Source: Saccharothrix luteola (lineage in GTDB: Bacteria > Actinomycetota > Actinomycetes > Mycobacteriales > Pseudonocardiaceae). Taken from it: 64,000 nt of DNA. Within the stretch, counting starts at the first letter, position 1, and every line of letters begins with the position of its first letter. Below the pieces are notes generated by a model, which worked only from the letters and a program-made list of their open reading frames with translations, was not told the DNA's origin and did not search any database. Positions 41,514-50,091 of the stretch are shown piece after piece. The DNA lies in contig NZ_JAJHUO010000015.1 of the NCBI RefSeq assembly GCF_020859565.1, positions 1-64,000 on the forward strand, read 5' to 3'. Position numbers and translations under genes: made by a program.

Positions 41514-42598
41514 GTTCGGTGACACCGCTGCGCGTCGCGATGATCGCCCCGCCCTGGTTCGAGCTGCCGCCGTCGGGCTACGGCGGCACCGAGGCGATGT
41601 GCGCCGACCTGGCGAACCGGTTGGTCGCCCGCGGCAACCACGTCGTCCTCGTCGGGGTCGGGCGCAACGGCACGGCCGCCGAGTTCCGGGCCACCTGGGA
41701 CCGCCCGCAGTCCGACCGGATGGGGCAGGGCATACCGGAGGTGGTGCACGCCGCCGCGCTGCCCGCCATCCTGTCCGACCTGGAAGTGGACGTCGTGCAC
41801 GACCACAGCCTGGCCGGACCGCTGCTGGCGCGCGGCCGTTCGGTGCCCACCGTGGTCACCACGCACTCGCCCGTGACCGGCGAGATGGGCCGCTACTACC
41901 GGGGCCTGAACGGCAGCGTGCACCTCGTGGCCGTGTCGAACACGCAGCGCCGGCTCGCGCCGGACCTCGACTGGGCGGGCACCGTGCACAACGGGATCGA
42001 CGTCGGCCTCTTCCCGTTCCGGCGGGACAAGGAGGACTACGCGCTGTTCCTCGGGCGGACCGCGCCGTTCAAGGGGATCCCCGAGGCGATCGCCGCCGCG
42101 ACCAGGGCCGGCGTCCCGCTGCGCATCGCGGCCAAGTGCCGTGAGCCGGCGGAGCGGGAGTACTTCCGGCAGGAGATCAGGCCGTTGCTCGGCCCGGGCG
42201 TCGAGTGGCTCGGCGAGGTGGGCCGCGAGGAGAAGCTCGAGTTGCTGACCGCCGCGCGCTGCCTGCTGTTCCCGATCAGCTGGGACGAGCCGTTCGGGTT
42301 GGTGATGGTGGAGGCGATGGCGTGCGGCACGCCCGTGGTCGCCACCCGCCGCGGCTCCGTCCCGGAGGTCGTCGCGCACGGTGAGACCGGCTTCGTGTGC
42401 GAGGACCACGCGTCGTTGGTCGCGGCGCTGCGCCGGGTCGACCGGTTGTCGGCCGAGCGGTGCCGGGCCGAGGCGGCCCGGCGGTTCGACGTCGAGCTGA
42501 TGGCCGCCCGGTACGAGGACGTCTACCGCTCCGCCGCCGCCGAGTCCCCGCACGTGATCGAGGCGGTGACCACGACGCGGACGGCCGCCGCCCGATGA
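41510..42598 (+). CDS. GT4-family glycosyltransferase
   Basis: 362 residues, GT-B fold. N-terminal domain: PPSGYGGTEAMCADLANRLVARGNHVVLVGVG and VVHDHSLAGPLLARG. C-terminal donor domain: LFLGRTAPFKGIPEAIAAATRAG and FPISWDEPFGLVMVEAMACGTPVVATRRGSVPEVVAHGETGFVCED, the EX7E signature of retaining GT4 enzymes. The donor sugar nucleotide cannot be read. GTG at 41510 overlaps the debranching-enzyme stop by 4 nt; another GTG 9 nt later is possible. This tight pairing with an amylo-1,6-glucosidase is its main functional clue. Confidence 0.9.
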   Translation: MSSVTPLRVAMIAPPWFELPPSGYGGTEAMCADLANRLVARGNHVVLVGVGRNGTAAEFRATWDRPQSDRMGQGIPEVVHAAALPAILSDLEVDVVHDHSLAGPLLARGRSVPTVVTTHSPVTGEMGRYYRGLNGSVHLVAVSNTQRRLAPDLDWAGTVHNGIDVGLFPFRRDKEDYALFLGRTAPFKGIPEAIAAATRAGVPLRIAAKCREPAEREYFRQEIRPLLGPGVEWLGEVGREEKLELLTAARCLLFPISWDEPFGLVMVEAMACGTPVVATRRGSVPEVVAHGETGFVCEDHASLVAALRRVDRLSAERCRAEAARRFDVELMAARYEDVYRSAAAESPHVIEAVTTTRTAAAR

Positions 42599-42659
42599 CC
42601 CGGACGGCCGCCTGCCTCGACGCCAGGGTCGCCCAGCCGCGCTCCACCTGGGCGATTTC

Positions 42660-42691
42660 CCGGAAACGGCAACAGGAGTTGTCGTTTCCGG
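42660..42691. promoter_or_regulatory. Strong 14-bp-arm hairpin/palindrome before a small membrane gene
   Basis: CCGGAAACGGCAAC and GTTGTCGTTTCCGG are complementary at 13 of 14 positions around AGGA. It lies 62 nt after the GT4 stop and 24 nt before the next ATG. No U-tract follows, so it may be an operator or a 5'-leader structure rather than a terminator. Confidence 0.55.
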
Positions 42692-42714
42692 CCGGGCAGG
42701 CCGAACCTGGTGCC

Positions 42715-42966
42715 ATGACCGAGAACGACAAGCCGGTGGTGACCCGGGGCGGGCCACCGCCGCGGCATCACCTGGCCCTGATGATCTGGCTGGCCGTCTT
42801 CCCGACGCTCACCGTGCTGCAACTGCTGCTCGGCGACCTCCTCGACGGCGCGCCGACCGTGCTGCGGACCCTGGTCCTGGCGACGATCGCGGTGCCGATC
42901 GTCATCTACGGGCTCATGCCTCCGCTGCAACGGCTCCGCGTCCGCCTGATCGCCCGGCGGTCGTGA
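42715..42966 (+). CDS. Small two-helix membrane protein
   Basis: 83 residues. A polar N-terminus (MTENDKPVVTRGGPPPRHH) is followed by helix 1 (about 20-42, LALMIWLAVFPTLTVLQLLLG) and helix 2 (about 50-68, VLRTLVLATIAVPIVIYGLMP), with a basic C-terminal tail (RLRVRLIARRS). This layout is common in actinomycete small membrane proteins next to antibiotic-biosynthesis-monooxygenase-like genes, but no such gene is here. I do not assign a function. The strong hairpin just upstream may regulate it. It converges with a hydrolase-fold gene, 9 nt apart. Confidence 0.65.
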   Translation: MTENDKPVVTRGGPPPRHHLALMIWLAVFPTLTVLQLLLGDLLDGAPTVLRTLVLATIAVPIVIYGLMPPLQRLRVRLIARRS

Positions 42967-42975
42967 CGCCGCGCC

Positions 42976-44022
42976 CTAGCGGAGCCACCGCACCACCTCG
43001 TCGAGCAACCGGTCCCGGCCGTGCGCGGCCCGGTCCAGGTGGGCGAAGTGCGTCGCGCCGTCCAGGCGCGTCGCCCGCACGTCCGCCGCCCGGTCGAGGT
43101 CGGCGACCAGCGTGGTCACGTCGCCCTCGCGTGACCAGAAGTCGTGCTCGCCCCGCAGGACCAGCGTCCGCGCGGTGATCGTGCCCGCGTGCCAGAGGCG
43201 TCGGCCGGTCGCGAGGTGGAAGCTGTCCTTCATCGCGCCGGTCGGCGCGCGGAAGCTCGGCGGCTCGCGGTCGGCCGACGTCGGGTCGCTCGCCAACGCG
43301 TGCTCGACGTAGGCCGCCGCGACGCGGGGGTCGCGCCACGCGGACTTGTCGTCCACCGGGATGCCGGAGTTCCAACTCGCCAGCAGGCCCGGTCCGGTCG
43401 AGAGCCGGTACGCGCCGTGGCGCGCGTCGTCGAAGTGGCCGGGCCGGGCCGGGTCCTCGTAGTCCGTGCCGCGGCCCAGCATCGGGTGCCCGTCGATCGC
43501 GCCGTACAGGCTGTTGTAGATCACGAGGTGCTCGACCCGGTCCGGGTGCTCGCTCGCGTACCAGGCGGCCCAGTGCCCGCCGGTCGCCCAGCCGACGAGG
43601 TCGACGCGGTCGTGGCGGGTCGTCGCGCGCAGCCGCTCGACGACCGAGGCGATGTCGCGCACCACCTGCTCGCCGGTCACCGCGGGCGGGTTGGCCGACG
43701 GTGGCGCGTCGAGCGCTGCGGGCCGGTCGGAGGCGCCGTAGCCGCGCGCGTCCACGATGAACACCCGGTGGCCTTCGCGCGCGAGGTCGGCCGCCAGCGA
43801 TCCGCCCGGCACGGGCAGGTCGAACGACGCGACGCCCGGGACGCGCGCGCCGTGCAGCAGCAGCACCGGCCGGCCGCGCGCCGACCGGGCCGGGCGCACC
43901 TCGCGGACACCCAGGTGCCCGGCGTCGCCACGCACCTTCCAGTCCTTGCGCACCACCTGGTCGGACGGCGGCGCCTGCGTGATCGTCGCGGCCATCGCGA
44001 GCGTGAGGATCGTCTTCAGCAT
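42976..44022 (-). CDS. Exported alpha/beta-hydrolase-fold protein lacking the nucleophile
   Basis: 348 residues with a signal peptide (about 1-17). The fold is complete: VLLLHGARVPG (oxyanion-hole loop), VFIVDARGYGASDRP, an acid in RGEHDFWSREGD and THFAHLDR giving the His. The nucleophile elbow, however, reads VGWATGGHW, so the position that is Ser, Asp or Cys in active enzymes is Ala (A146; codon GCG on the minus strand). Either the protein is a binding or signalling pseudo-enzyme, or a neighbouring Thr serves. It is divergent from a LysR regulator, its likely controller. Confidence 0.82.
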   Translation of the reverse strand: MLKTILTLAMAATITQAPPSDQVVRKDWKVRGDAGHLGVREVRPARSARGRPVLLLHGARVPGVASFDLPVPGGSLAADLAREGHRVFIVDARGYGASDRPAALDAPPSANPPAVTGEQVVRDIASVVERLRATTRHDRVDLVGWATGGHWAAWYASEHPDRVEHLVIYNSLYGAIDGHPMLGRGTDYEDPARPGHFDDARHGAYRLSTGPGLLASWNSGIPVDDKSAWRDPRVAAAYVEHALASDPTSADREPPSFRAPTGAMKDSFHLATGRRLWHAGTITARTLVLRGEHDFWSREGDVTTLVADLDRAADVRATRLDGATHFAHLDRAAHGRDRLLDEVVRWLR

Positions 44023-44090
44023 GCGGCCAGGATGCCGCCGGACCGGTCACCTGATCTGATCGTGCACAGGATCGGTGCGATTGATACGGG

Positions 44091-45017
44091 GTGGATATGG
44101 ATCTCAGGCACCTGCGGGCCGCCGTCGCGGTCGCCGACCACCTGCACTTCGGCCGGGCCGCCGCCGCGCTCGGCATGGCGCAGCCGCCGTTGAGCCAGAC
44201 CGTGAAGGCGCTGGAGACCGAGCTCGGGGTGTCGTTGTTCCACCGCGACACCAGGAACGTCCACGTCACGCGGGCCGGTGAGGCGTTCGTCGCGGACGCG
44301 CGCGCCGCGCTGTCCATGGTGGACACGGCGGCGCGGCGGGCGCGTGCGGCGGGGCGTGGCGAGGAGGGCTCCCTGTCGATCGGGATGGTCGGCTCGTCCG
44401 TCCTGCACCCGCTGCCGATGATCATCCGCGAGTTCCGGGCGCGCTACCCCACCGTCACCCTGTCCTTCTCCGTGCTGCCGACGATGCCGCAGGTCGAGCG
44501 GCTGCGCACGGCGGCGCTGGACGTCGGCCTGGTCCGCCCGCCGCTGCCCGGCCCGTCCGACGACCTGGAGCTGGTGCCGGTGTCGCGCGAGCCGCTGGTC
44601 GCCGTGGTGCCGAACGACCACCGCCTGGCCCGCCGGCGGCGCGTGCACGTCCGCTCCCTGGCCGGCGAGCCGTTCGTGCTGTTCCCGCGCCACCTCGGAC
44701 CCGGGCTGCACGACGAGATCACCGCGCTGTGCCGACGCGGCGGGTTCACCCCCGAGGTCGCGCAGGAGGCCGTGCAGATGCCGACCATCGTCGGCCTGGT
44801 CGCGGCGGGCTGCGGGGTGAGCATCGTGCCCGGCTCGTCCGCCGCGCAGCCGCGGCCGGAGGTCGCGTTCCTGTCGCTGAGCCCCACCGTGCGACTGGTC
44901 GACCTGGCGATCGCGCTGCCCGTGCCGAACCGCTCCCCGGTGGCCGCCAACTTCACCGCCCTGGCCCGGGACCTCACCAGGGCGCGCGGAACCACGCCGG
45001 CCGGGCGACCGGTGTGA
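44091..45017 (+). CDS. LysR-family transcriptional regulator
   Basis: 308 residues. The helix-turn-helix is MDLRHLRAAVAVADHLHFGRAAAALGMAQPPLSQTVKALETELGVSLFHRD split over the first 55 residues. The effector domain has GSLSIGMVGSSVLHPLPMIIREFRARYPTVTLSF and QMPTIVGLVAAGCGVSIVPGS, resembling the CbbR/BenM/CatM-type aromatic-acid regulators. GTG at 44091 or ATG at 44097. It is divergent from the hydrolase-fold gene; the 68-nt gap holds a loose inverted repeat (ATCGTGCAC ... GTGCGAT) that could be its site. Confidence 0.9.
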   Translation: MDMDLRHLRAAVAVADHLHFGRAAAALGMAQPPLSQTVKALETELGVSLFHRDTRNVHVTRAGEAFVADARAALSMVDTAARRARAAGRGEEGSLSIGMVGSSVLHPLPMIIREFRARYPTVTLSFSVLPTMPQVERLRTAALDVGLVRPPLPGPSDDLELVPVSREPLVAVVPNDHRLARRRRVHVRSLAGEPFVLFPRHLGPGLHDEITALCRRGGFTPEVAQEAVQMPTIVGLVAAGCGVSIVPGSSAAQPRPEVAFLSLSPTVRLVDLAIALPVPNRSPVAANFTALARDLTRARGTTPAGRPV

Positions 45018-45085
45018 ACTCCGGTCCGCCACGGGGTCCCGGGATCGGGCGACCGGCGCTCGGTCCTCGAGCCGGTCGTGCTCGC

Positions 45086-45505
45086 TCAGTCCTCGAGCCA
45101 GTTGTACTTGCGCGCCATCCCGACCAGGTTCTTGCGCACGTTCAGGATCTGCTCGGCCGTCATGCCGGGCGCCGAGGCCAGCAGCGTCTCGGTGACCTCC
45201 TGCAAGTAGCGCTTGGTCGACACGACCTCGCAGAACATGTCGTTGCCGTTGACGTCGTCACCCGAGTGGTACGACGGCGCCCCGGACCGCACGGACGCTT
45301 CCCGCACGAGGCTCACCCGGGAGGCCTTCGGCCCCCGGTCGCCCATCTCCACCAGGAACTCGACCAGCGCGCCGGGCGCCATCAGCCTCTTGTCGAAGTC
45401 GATGTCGTTGACGTGGATGAACACGTCCTCGCCACCCTCCTCGGGCGACACGAACCCGTACCCGCGCACCTCGTCGAACCGGACGACCTTGCCCTTCACC
45501 ACCAC
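45086..45505 (-). CDS. Cold-shock-domain protein with a C-terminal extension
   Basis: 139 residues. Residues 1-65 form a cold-shock domain with RNP motifs GYGFVSPE and DVFIHVNDI, which bind single-stranded RNA or DNA. Unlike the 67-residue CspA type, it continues with a 70-residue helical extension (FCEVVSTKRYLQEVTETLLASAPGMTAEQILNVRKNLVGMARKYNWLED). Such extended CSD proteins are found in actinomycetes and may act as translation or RNA-stability factors. The start lies in a run of three GTG codons; the first is used here. It stands alone, with 121 nt to the next gene. Confidence 0.9.
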   Translation of the reverse strand: MVVKGKVVRFDEVRGYGFVSPEEGGEDVFIHVNDIDFDKRLMAPGALVEFLVEMGDRGPKASRVSLVREASVRSGAPSYHSGDDVNGNDMFCEVVSTKRYLQEVTETLLASAPGMTAEQILNVRKNLVGMARKYNWLED

Positions 45506-45627
45506 CGCAACCCCTTACCAGCAGCACGCGCCACACCCGTGGCGACATCACCACGATCCTATCCCGGACGCCATCGCGCGACTCGTGCGCACGACGGCGC
45601 CCGGACGCCTCCGTCGTCGGAGTGCGC

Positions 45628-46434
45628 TCAGCCCGCCTTGCGACCGACGGCCGCGAACGTCGACATCTGCTTCGGGTCCGGGTCCTCGTCACCGGGTTCC
45701 GGCCGCCACTCGGTCAGGTAGACCACGCCGGGATCGACCACCTCCACGCCCGCGAGCAGGTCGGCGATCTCGGCCCGGGTGCGCATCGAGAAGTCCGTGA
45801 CCCGGTTGCGGAACTGCTCGGTCGCCTCCTCCGCCCGGTCGGCCTCACCCTCCAGGCTCGCGTGCGAGAGGGCGAGGTAGCTGCCCGGCGCGGTGGCGTC
45901 GAGGTACTCCTGGACGATCTCGGCGGGCTTGTCGGAGTCCGGCACGAAGTGCAGCACCGCGAACATCAGCACGCCGACCGGCCGGGTGAAGTCCAGCGTC
46001 CGCACCGTCTCCGGGTGGGCCAGCACCTCCCGCGGCCGACGCAGGTCGGCGTGCACCGCCGTCGCGTTGTCGTGCTCGCCGAGGATCGCCCGGCTGTGCG
46101 CGACCGCGACCGGGTCCACGTCGACGTAGACGATCCGGCAGCCCGGGTCGGCGCTCCAGGCGACCTCGTGCACGTTGCCCGCCGTGGGGATGCCCGACCC
46201 GAGGTCGAGGAACTGGGTGACGCCCTGGCCGACCAGGTAGCGCACCGCACGGCGCAGGAACGCGCGGTTGGCCCGCAGGATCCGCGGTAACCCCGGCATG
46301 ACCTCGACGATGCGCTGCGCCGCCTCCCGGTCCACCTGGAAGTTGTGCGCGCCGCCCAGGTGCACGTCGTAGACCCGCGCCGGGCTCGGTCGCGAGAGGT
46401 CGATGTCCGGGCCGACCCACGATGGTCTTTCCAC
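45628..46434 (-). CDS. DUF574 S-adenosyl-L-methionine-dependent methyltransferase
   Basis: 268 residues with the PF04672 pattern: DLSRPSPARVYDVHLGGAHNFQVDREAAQR at the N-terminus, RANRAFLRRAVRYLVGQGVTQFLDLGSGIPTAGNVHEVA (SAM-binding loop), and IVYVDVDPVAVAHSRAIL. The family is very abundant in Streptomyces and Pseudonocardiales and sparse elsewhere, which supports the taxonomic inference. The methyl acceptor is unknown. GTG at 46434 with GAGGAG 7 nt upstream. It is divergent from the D-Ala-D-Ala carboxypeptidase gene across about 197 nt. Confidence 0.92.
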   Translation of the reverse strand: MERPSWVGPDIDLSRPSPARVYDVHLGGAHNFQVDREAAQRIVEVMPGLPRILRANRAFLRRAVRYLVGQGVTQFLDLGSGIPTAGNVHEVAWSADPGCRIVYVDVDPVAVAHSRAILGEHDNATAVHADLRRPREVLAHPETVRTLDFTRPVGVLMFAVLHFVPDSDKPAEIVQEYLDATAPGSYLALSHASLEGEADRAEEATEQFRNRVTDFSMRTRAEIADLLAGVEVVDPGVVYLTEWRPEPGDEDPDPKQMSTFAAVGRKAG

Positions 46435-46631
46435 GCTGCCACTCCTCGGTTCACCACAGGCCGTGATTGCTCCGGTGCACGCTACAACGGGAAACCCTTT
46501 GCGGGGCCCCTATCGCGGTTCGCAACCAGGCGCCCAGCCGACCGACCCGGAGTGTCAGAACTTCACAAGCCATCGGGATAGGTGGACAATCCTTGACCAG
46601 CAGTCGCACCGGCGTCCCTGGAGGAGCTCCC

Positions 46632-48182
46632 ATGCCCAGATCACGGTCGTTCGCGCTCGCCCTGGCCGCTGTCGCGTTCGCCGCGGCGCCGGCCGCCGAC
46701 CTGGTGACGTCCGCGTCCGCGCGGGCCGACGACGCGCTCAGCCGGGACCTCGACGCGATCATCACGAGCACGGCCCTCGACGGCGCGGACGTCGGGCTCG
46801 TGGTCCGCCACGCCGGCACCGGCGCCGTCGTGTTCGCCCGGGAGGGCGACAAGCGCGGCCAGCCCGCGTCCAACGGCAAGCTGATCAGCTCCGCCGCGGC
46901 GCTCGACATCCTCGGCCCCGACCACCGGTTCCGCACCACTGTGGCCGCGACCGGCCGCGAGCGCGCCGGGGTGCTGGCCGGCGACCTGCACCTGCGGGGC
47001 ACGGGCGACCCGACGATGCTCGCCGCCGACTACGACGCGCTGGCCGCCGAGGTCGCCCGCAGTGGCATCAGGCTGGTCCGCGGCAAGCTCGTCGCCGACG
47101 ACACCTGGTTCGACTCCGTGCGCCTGGGCACCGGCTGGGCCTGGGACGACGAGCCGTACTACTACAACGCCCAGATCTCGGCGCTGACCGTCTCACCGGA
47201 CACCGACTACGACGCCGGGACCGTCATCGTCCGTGTCGCACCCGGCGCGGCGGGCCAACCCGCCGCGGTCACCACCGACCCGCCGACGGACTACGTCACC
47301 ATCGCCAACACCACCGTCACCGGCGCGCCCGGCTCGGCGTCGAGCGTCTCCGTCGAACGGCAGCACGGCACCAACGTGATCGCCGTGCGCGGCAGCATCC
47401 CCGCCGGCGGCGCCGTCGAGAGCGAGTGGAGCACGGTCTGGGAACCGACCGGGCTGGTCACGTCCCTGTTCCGCGACGCCCTGACCCGGCACGGCGTCCA
47501 CGTCCTCGGCGGCACGGGCACGGGCGCGACCCCGGCCGACGCACGGGTGCTCGGCGAGCACCGGTCCATGCCGCTGTCGCAGCTGATGGTCCCGTTCATG
47601 AAGCTCAGCAACAACATGCACGCCGAGATCCTGGTCAAGACCGCCGGCCGGGCCGTGCACGGCGAGGGCAGCTGGGACGCGGGGCTGCGCGCGATGACGG
47701 CGAAGCTCGGCGAGCTGGGCGTGGACCCGGCGGCGCTGTCGCTGCGGGACGGCTCCGGACTGTCCAGGATGGACCAGGTCTCGCCCGACCAGGTGGCCGC
47801 GCTGCTGCTCGCCGCCCGGCGCGAGCCGTGGTTCCAGCCCTGGTACGACTCGCTGCCCGTGGCCGGGAAGAGCGACCGGATGGTCGGCGGCACCCTGCGC
47901 AACCGGATGCGCGGCACGCCGGCCGAGGGCAACGTGCGGGCCAAGACCGGCACCCTGACCGGCGTCAGCGCCCTCTCCGGCTACGTGACGACCGCCGACG
48001 GCACCCCGCTGGTGTTCGCCATGATCAGCAACAACACCCTCACGTCGGCGAAACCGTTCGAGGACGCCGTCGCGATCCGGTTGGCCGGCCACCGGGACGG
48101 CGCGACCCCGCCCGCGGCCAGGGTCGCGCCCGAGCCGGTCGCCGACGAGCGGCTGGAGTGCAGTTGGACCAAGTCCTGCTGA
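46632..48182 (+). CDS. dacB: D-alanyl-D-alanine carboxypeptidase/endopeptidase (PBP4, S13 family)
   Basis: 516 residues. A signal peptide (about 1-32) ends ASARA. The S13 peptidase has SNGK (S80-K83), SNN (S326-N328) and KTG (K438-G440) motifs, with the large insertion between the first two that defines PBP4/DacB. It trims D-Ala from stem peptides and cuts 4-3 cross-links outside the membrane. GGAGGAG 5 nt before the ATG sets the start. A Cys-containing tail, LECSWTKSC, is unusual and might form a disulphide. It converges on a secreted protein gene. Confidence 0.92.
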   Translation: MPRSRSFALALAAVAFAAAPAADLVTSASARADDALSRDLDAIITSTALDGADVGLVVRHAGTGAVVFAREGDKRGQPASNGKLISSAAALDILGPDHRFRTTVAATGRERAGVLAGDLHLRGTGDPTMLAADYDALAAEVARSGIRLVRGKLVADDTWFDSVRLGTGWAWDDEPYYYNAQISALTVSPDTDYDAGTVIVRVAPGAAGQPAAVTTDPPTDYVTIANTTVTGAPGSASSVSVERQHGTNVIAVRGSIPAGGAVESEWSTVWEPTGLVTSLFRDALTRHGVHVLGGTGTGATPADARVLGEHRSMPLSQLMVPFMKLSNNMHAEILVKTAGRAVHGEGSWDAGLRAMTAKLGELGVDPAALSLRDGSGLSRMDQVSPDQVAALLLAARREPWFQPWYDSLPVAGKSDRMVGGTLRNRMRGTPAEGNVRAKTGTLTGVSALSGYVTTADGTPLVFAMISNNTLTSAKPFEDAVAIRLAGHRDGATPPAARVAPEPVADERLECSWTKSC

Positions 48183-48194
48183 GCCGGGCGGTGA

Positions 48195-49151
48195 TCAGGT
48201 GACGACGACGCGGAACGCGTGCACGCACCACGGGCCGTCGTAGCTGGTCACCCAGAGGTTCGTGGAGTGGCCCCCCACCTTCTGCCCCTTGGCCGTGCCC
48301 TTGAGGTAGGCCTGGAAGGAGTCCTCCCCCGTCGTCCGGCCGTCCATCGCCGGGTCGACGGCCAGGTCCGGGTCGTACCCGACCAACTTCTCCACGTCCG
48401 CCGCGTCGTTGATGGCGTCCGAGCACAGCAGGCCGGCCGCGGTCGCCGCGTCACCGGCGTTCACGCTGTCCAGGAAGGACCGCATGGCGGCGAGCGCCTG
48501 GGGCGGCACCGGCTTGCCGCCGGCCGTGGGCTCGCGGTCGGTGGTCGGCACGGTGGTCGCCGTCGGGCGTCCGCTCGCCGACGGCCCGTTCTCGGCCCGC
48601 GCGATGTCCTGCCAGCACCAGTCGCCGTCCTCGCGGACGACCGTCACCTCGACCTGCGACGTCCGCGCGGACGTGGTGACCTCGACGGTCCCCTCCACCT
48701 TGTCGTCGGTGACCTCGTCGCTGCCGACGAGCTCGGCCTTCCTGAGCGCGGACACGTCCTCGATGGCGTTGTCCACGCCGGACTTGGCCTTCGGGCACTT
48801 GAGCTTCTTGAGGGCGGCGGCGTCCTGGGAGTCCAGCCCGGCGACCAGCGCCTCCAGCAGCTTCTCCGCGTCGCCGCCCTTCGCCGTCGTGGACGACGCG
48901 GTGGTCGGCGGCGCGGTCGTGGTCGTGGTGGGGTCAGCAGCACCCAGGAAGAACCCGGGCCGCACGAACCCGGTGAACGCCACACCGCCCAGCACCAGCA
49001 CGACCACGACGACGGCGGCGACGATCGCCCCGGTCCGCTTCTTCGGCGCGGGAGGGGGCTGCGGCGCGAACCCGCCGTACTGGTAGCCGCCGTACTGGCC
49101 GGGCTGCCCGTAGGGGTCCTGCCCGCTCGGCGGTTGCTGTGGGTAGTTCAC
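48195..49151 (-). CDS. Membrane-anchored secreted protein with Pro/Gln/Tyr-rich cytoplasmic tail
   Basis: 318 residues. A cytoplasmic tail rich in Pro, Gln, Gly and Tyr (MNYPQQPPSGQDPYGQPG...) leads to one membrane helix (about 41-62) and a Thr-rich linker. Outside are two NTF2-like or DUF4878-like alpha+beta repeats: residues about 90-190 (LLEALVAGLDSQDAAALKKLKCPKA ... DGDWCWQDI) and about 220-318 (AMRSFLDSVNAGDAATAAGLLC ... YDGPWCVHAFRVVV). Each repeat has a pair of Cys. No function is known; this architecture is common in actinomycete envelopes. GTG start with GGGAGG 4 nt upstream. Confidence 0.75.
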   Translation of the reverse strand: MNYPQQPPSGQDPYGQPGQYGGYQYGGFAPQPPPAPKKRTGAIVAAVVVVVLVLGGVAFTGFVRPGFFLGAADPTTTTTAPPTTASSTTAKGGDAEKLLEALVAGLDSQDAAALKKLKCPKAKSGVDNAIEDVSALRKAELVGSDEVTDDKVEGTVEVTTSARTSQVEVTVVREDGDWCWQDIARAENGPSASGRPTATTVPTTDREPTAGGKPVPPQALAAMRSFLDSVNAGDAATAAGLLCSDAINDAADVEKLVGYDPDLAVDPAMDGRTTGEDSFQAYLKGTAKGQKVGGHSTNLWVTSYDGPWCVHAFRVVVT

Positions 49152-49313
49152 GGCGCCTCCCCGTTCGTGGTTCGCGCCTTCGACGGCGAACGGGGGCCGT
49201 GCGTTCCCGGCACGGTGGCCTCCGACCGGCCGGGCTCGTCACCGCGGGCACCACGCTGGGCGATGTCCACTGCGGACCGGCCACGACCGACAACCGTCGG
49301 TTCGCACCCACGA

Positions 49314-50051
49314 TCAGAGAACCGCGCGCGGACCGTTCACGGGAACCACGGCGTCGCGCACCTCGGTCACCAACGCGCGCATGGCCAGTTCGGCGGCTTC
49401 CGGGTGCCGGGACGCGACCGCCCGCGCCACCTCCTCGTGCAGGTCCAACGCGCCGGGCACGGGCTTCTCCGGCATCAGCCCCAGGTTCGTCCGCCCGCGC
49501 AGCACCACCGCGACCACGTCCTGGAGCGCGGCGAACATCTCGTTGCCGCCCGACTCCAGCAGCAGCGCGTGGAAGGCGACGTCCAGTTCGAGGAACTCCT
49601 CCAGCTCGCCCGCCTCGCCCAGCCGGCGCATCCGCGTGGCGAGGTCGAGCAGGCGGTCGCGCTCCTTCGCCGACGCGTTCCACGCCGCCCGCGCCGCGGC
49701 CACCGGCTCGACCGCGATCCGCAGTTCGGTGAGCGCGCGCAGCTGGGCGTCGCGGTGCGGCCCGGCCAGCCGCCACCAGATCAACCGCGGGTCGTAGACC
49801 TGCCAGGACGACGGGGGCTGCACCGTGATGCCGACCCGTCGCCGTGACGTCACCAGGCCCATCGACTCCAGCACCCGCATGGTCTCGCGGGCGACGGTCC
49901 GGGACACCCCGAACTGCTCCTGGATGCCGTCGAGCGTCAGGACCCGCCCCTCGGCCAGGTCACCGCTGGTGATCCGCAGCCCGAGGGTGTCGAGCACGGA
50001 GGTGTGCAGGGCGTCGCCGCCCGGCGCTCCCCCACGACGTTGTACCGGCAC
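49314..50051 (-). CDS. GntR/FadR-family repressor of the gluconate locus
   Basis: 245 residues. The winged helix is LHTSVLDTLGLRITSGDLAEGRVLTLDGIQEQFGVSRTVARETMRVLESMGLV. The C-terminal FCD domain (AVEPVAAARAAWNASAKERDRLL ... FLELDVAFHALLLESGGNEMF ... DLHEEVARAVASRHPEAAELAMR) binds a metal and a small carboxylate through its Asp and His residues. It is divergent from gluconokinase, with two palindromes between, so it most likely represses the kinase and permease until gluconate or 6-phosphogluconate is present. The GTG at 50051 has TACGCT 6 nt upstream, a leaderless start. Confidence 0.9.
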   Translation of the reverse strand: MPVQRRGGAPGGDALHTSVLDTLGLRITSGDLAEGRVLTLDGIQEQFGVSRTVARETMRVLESMGLVTSRRRVGITVQPPSSWQVYDPRLIWWRLAGPHRDAQLRALTELRIAVEPVAAARAAWNASAKERDRLLDLATRMRRLGEAGELEEFLELDVAFHALLLESGGNEMFAALQDVVAVVLRGRTNLGLMPEKPVPGALDLHEEVARAVASRHPEAAELAMRALVTEVRDAVVPVNGPRAVL

Positions 50052-50057
50052 GGCAGC

Positions 50058-50063
50058 AGCGTA
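50058..50063 (-). promoter_or_regulatory. Leaderless -10 element for the GntR gene
   Basis: TACGCT on the minus strand, 6 nt before the GTG at 50051; no Shine-Dalgarno sequence. Confidence 0.5.
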
Positions 50064-50091
50064 GCCCCGGGGCGCCTTCCTCAGCCCGTTC

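Noticed and set aside
39414..41525. 703-residue frame antisense to the debranching enzyme
   Set aside because: His/Arg/Val-rich shadow without family features.
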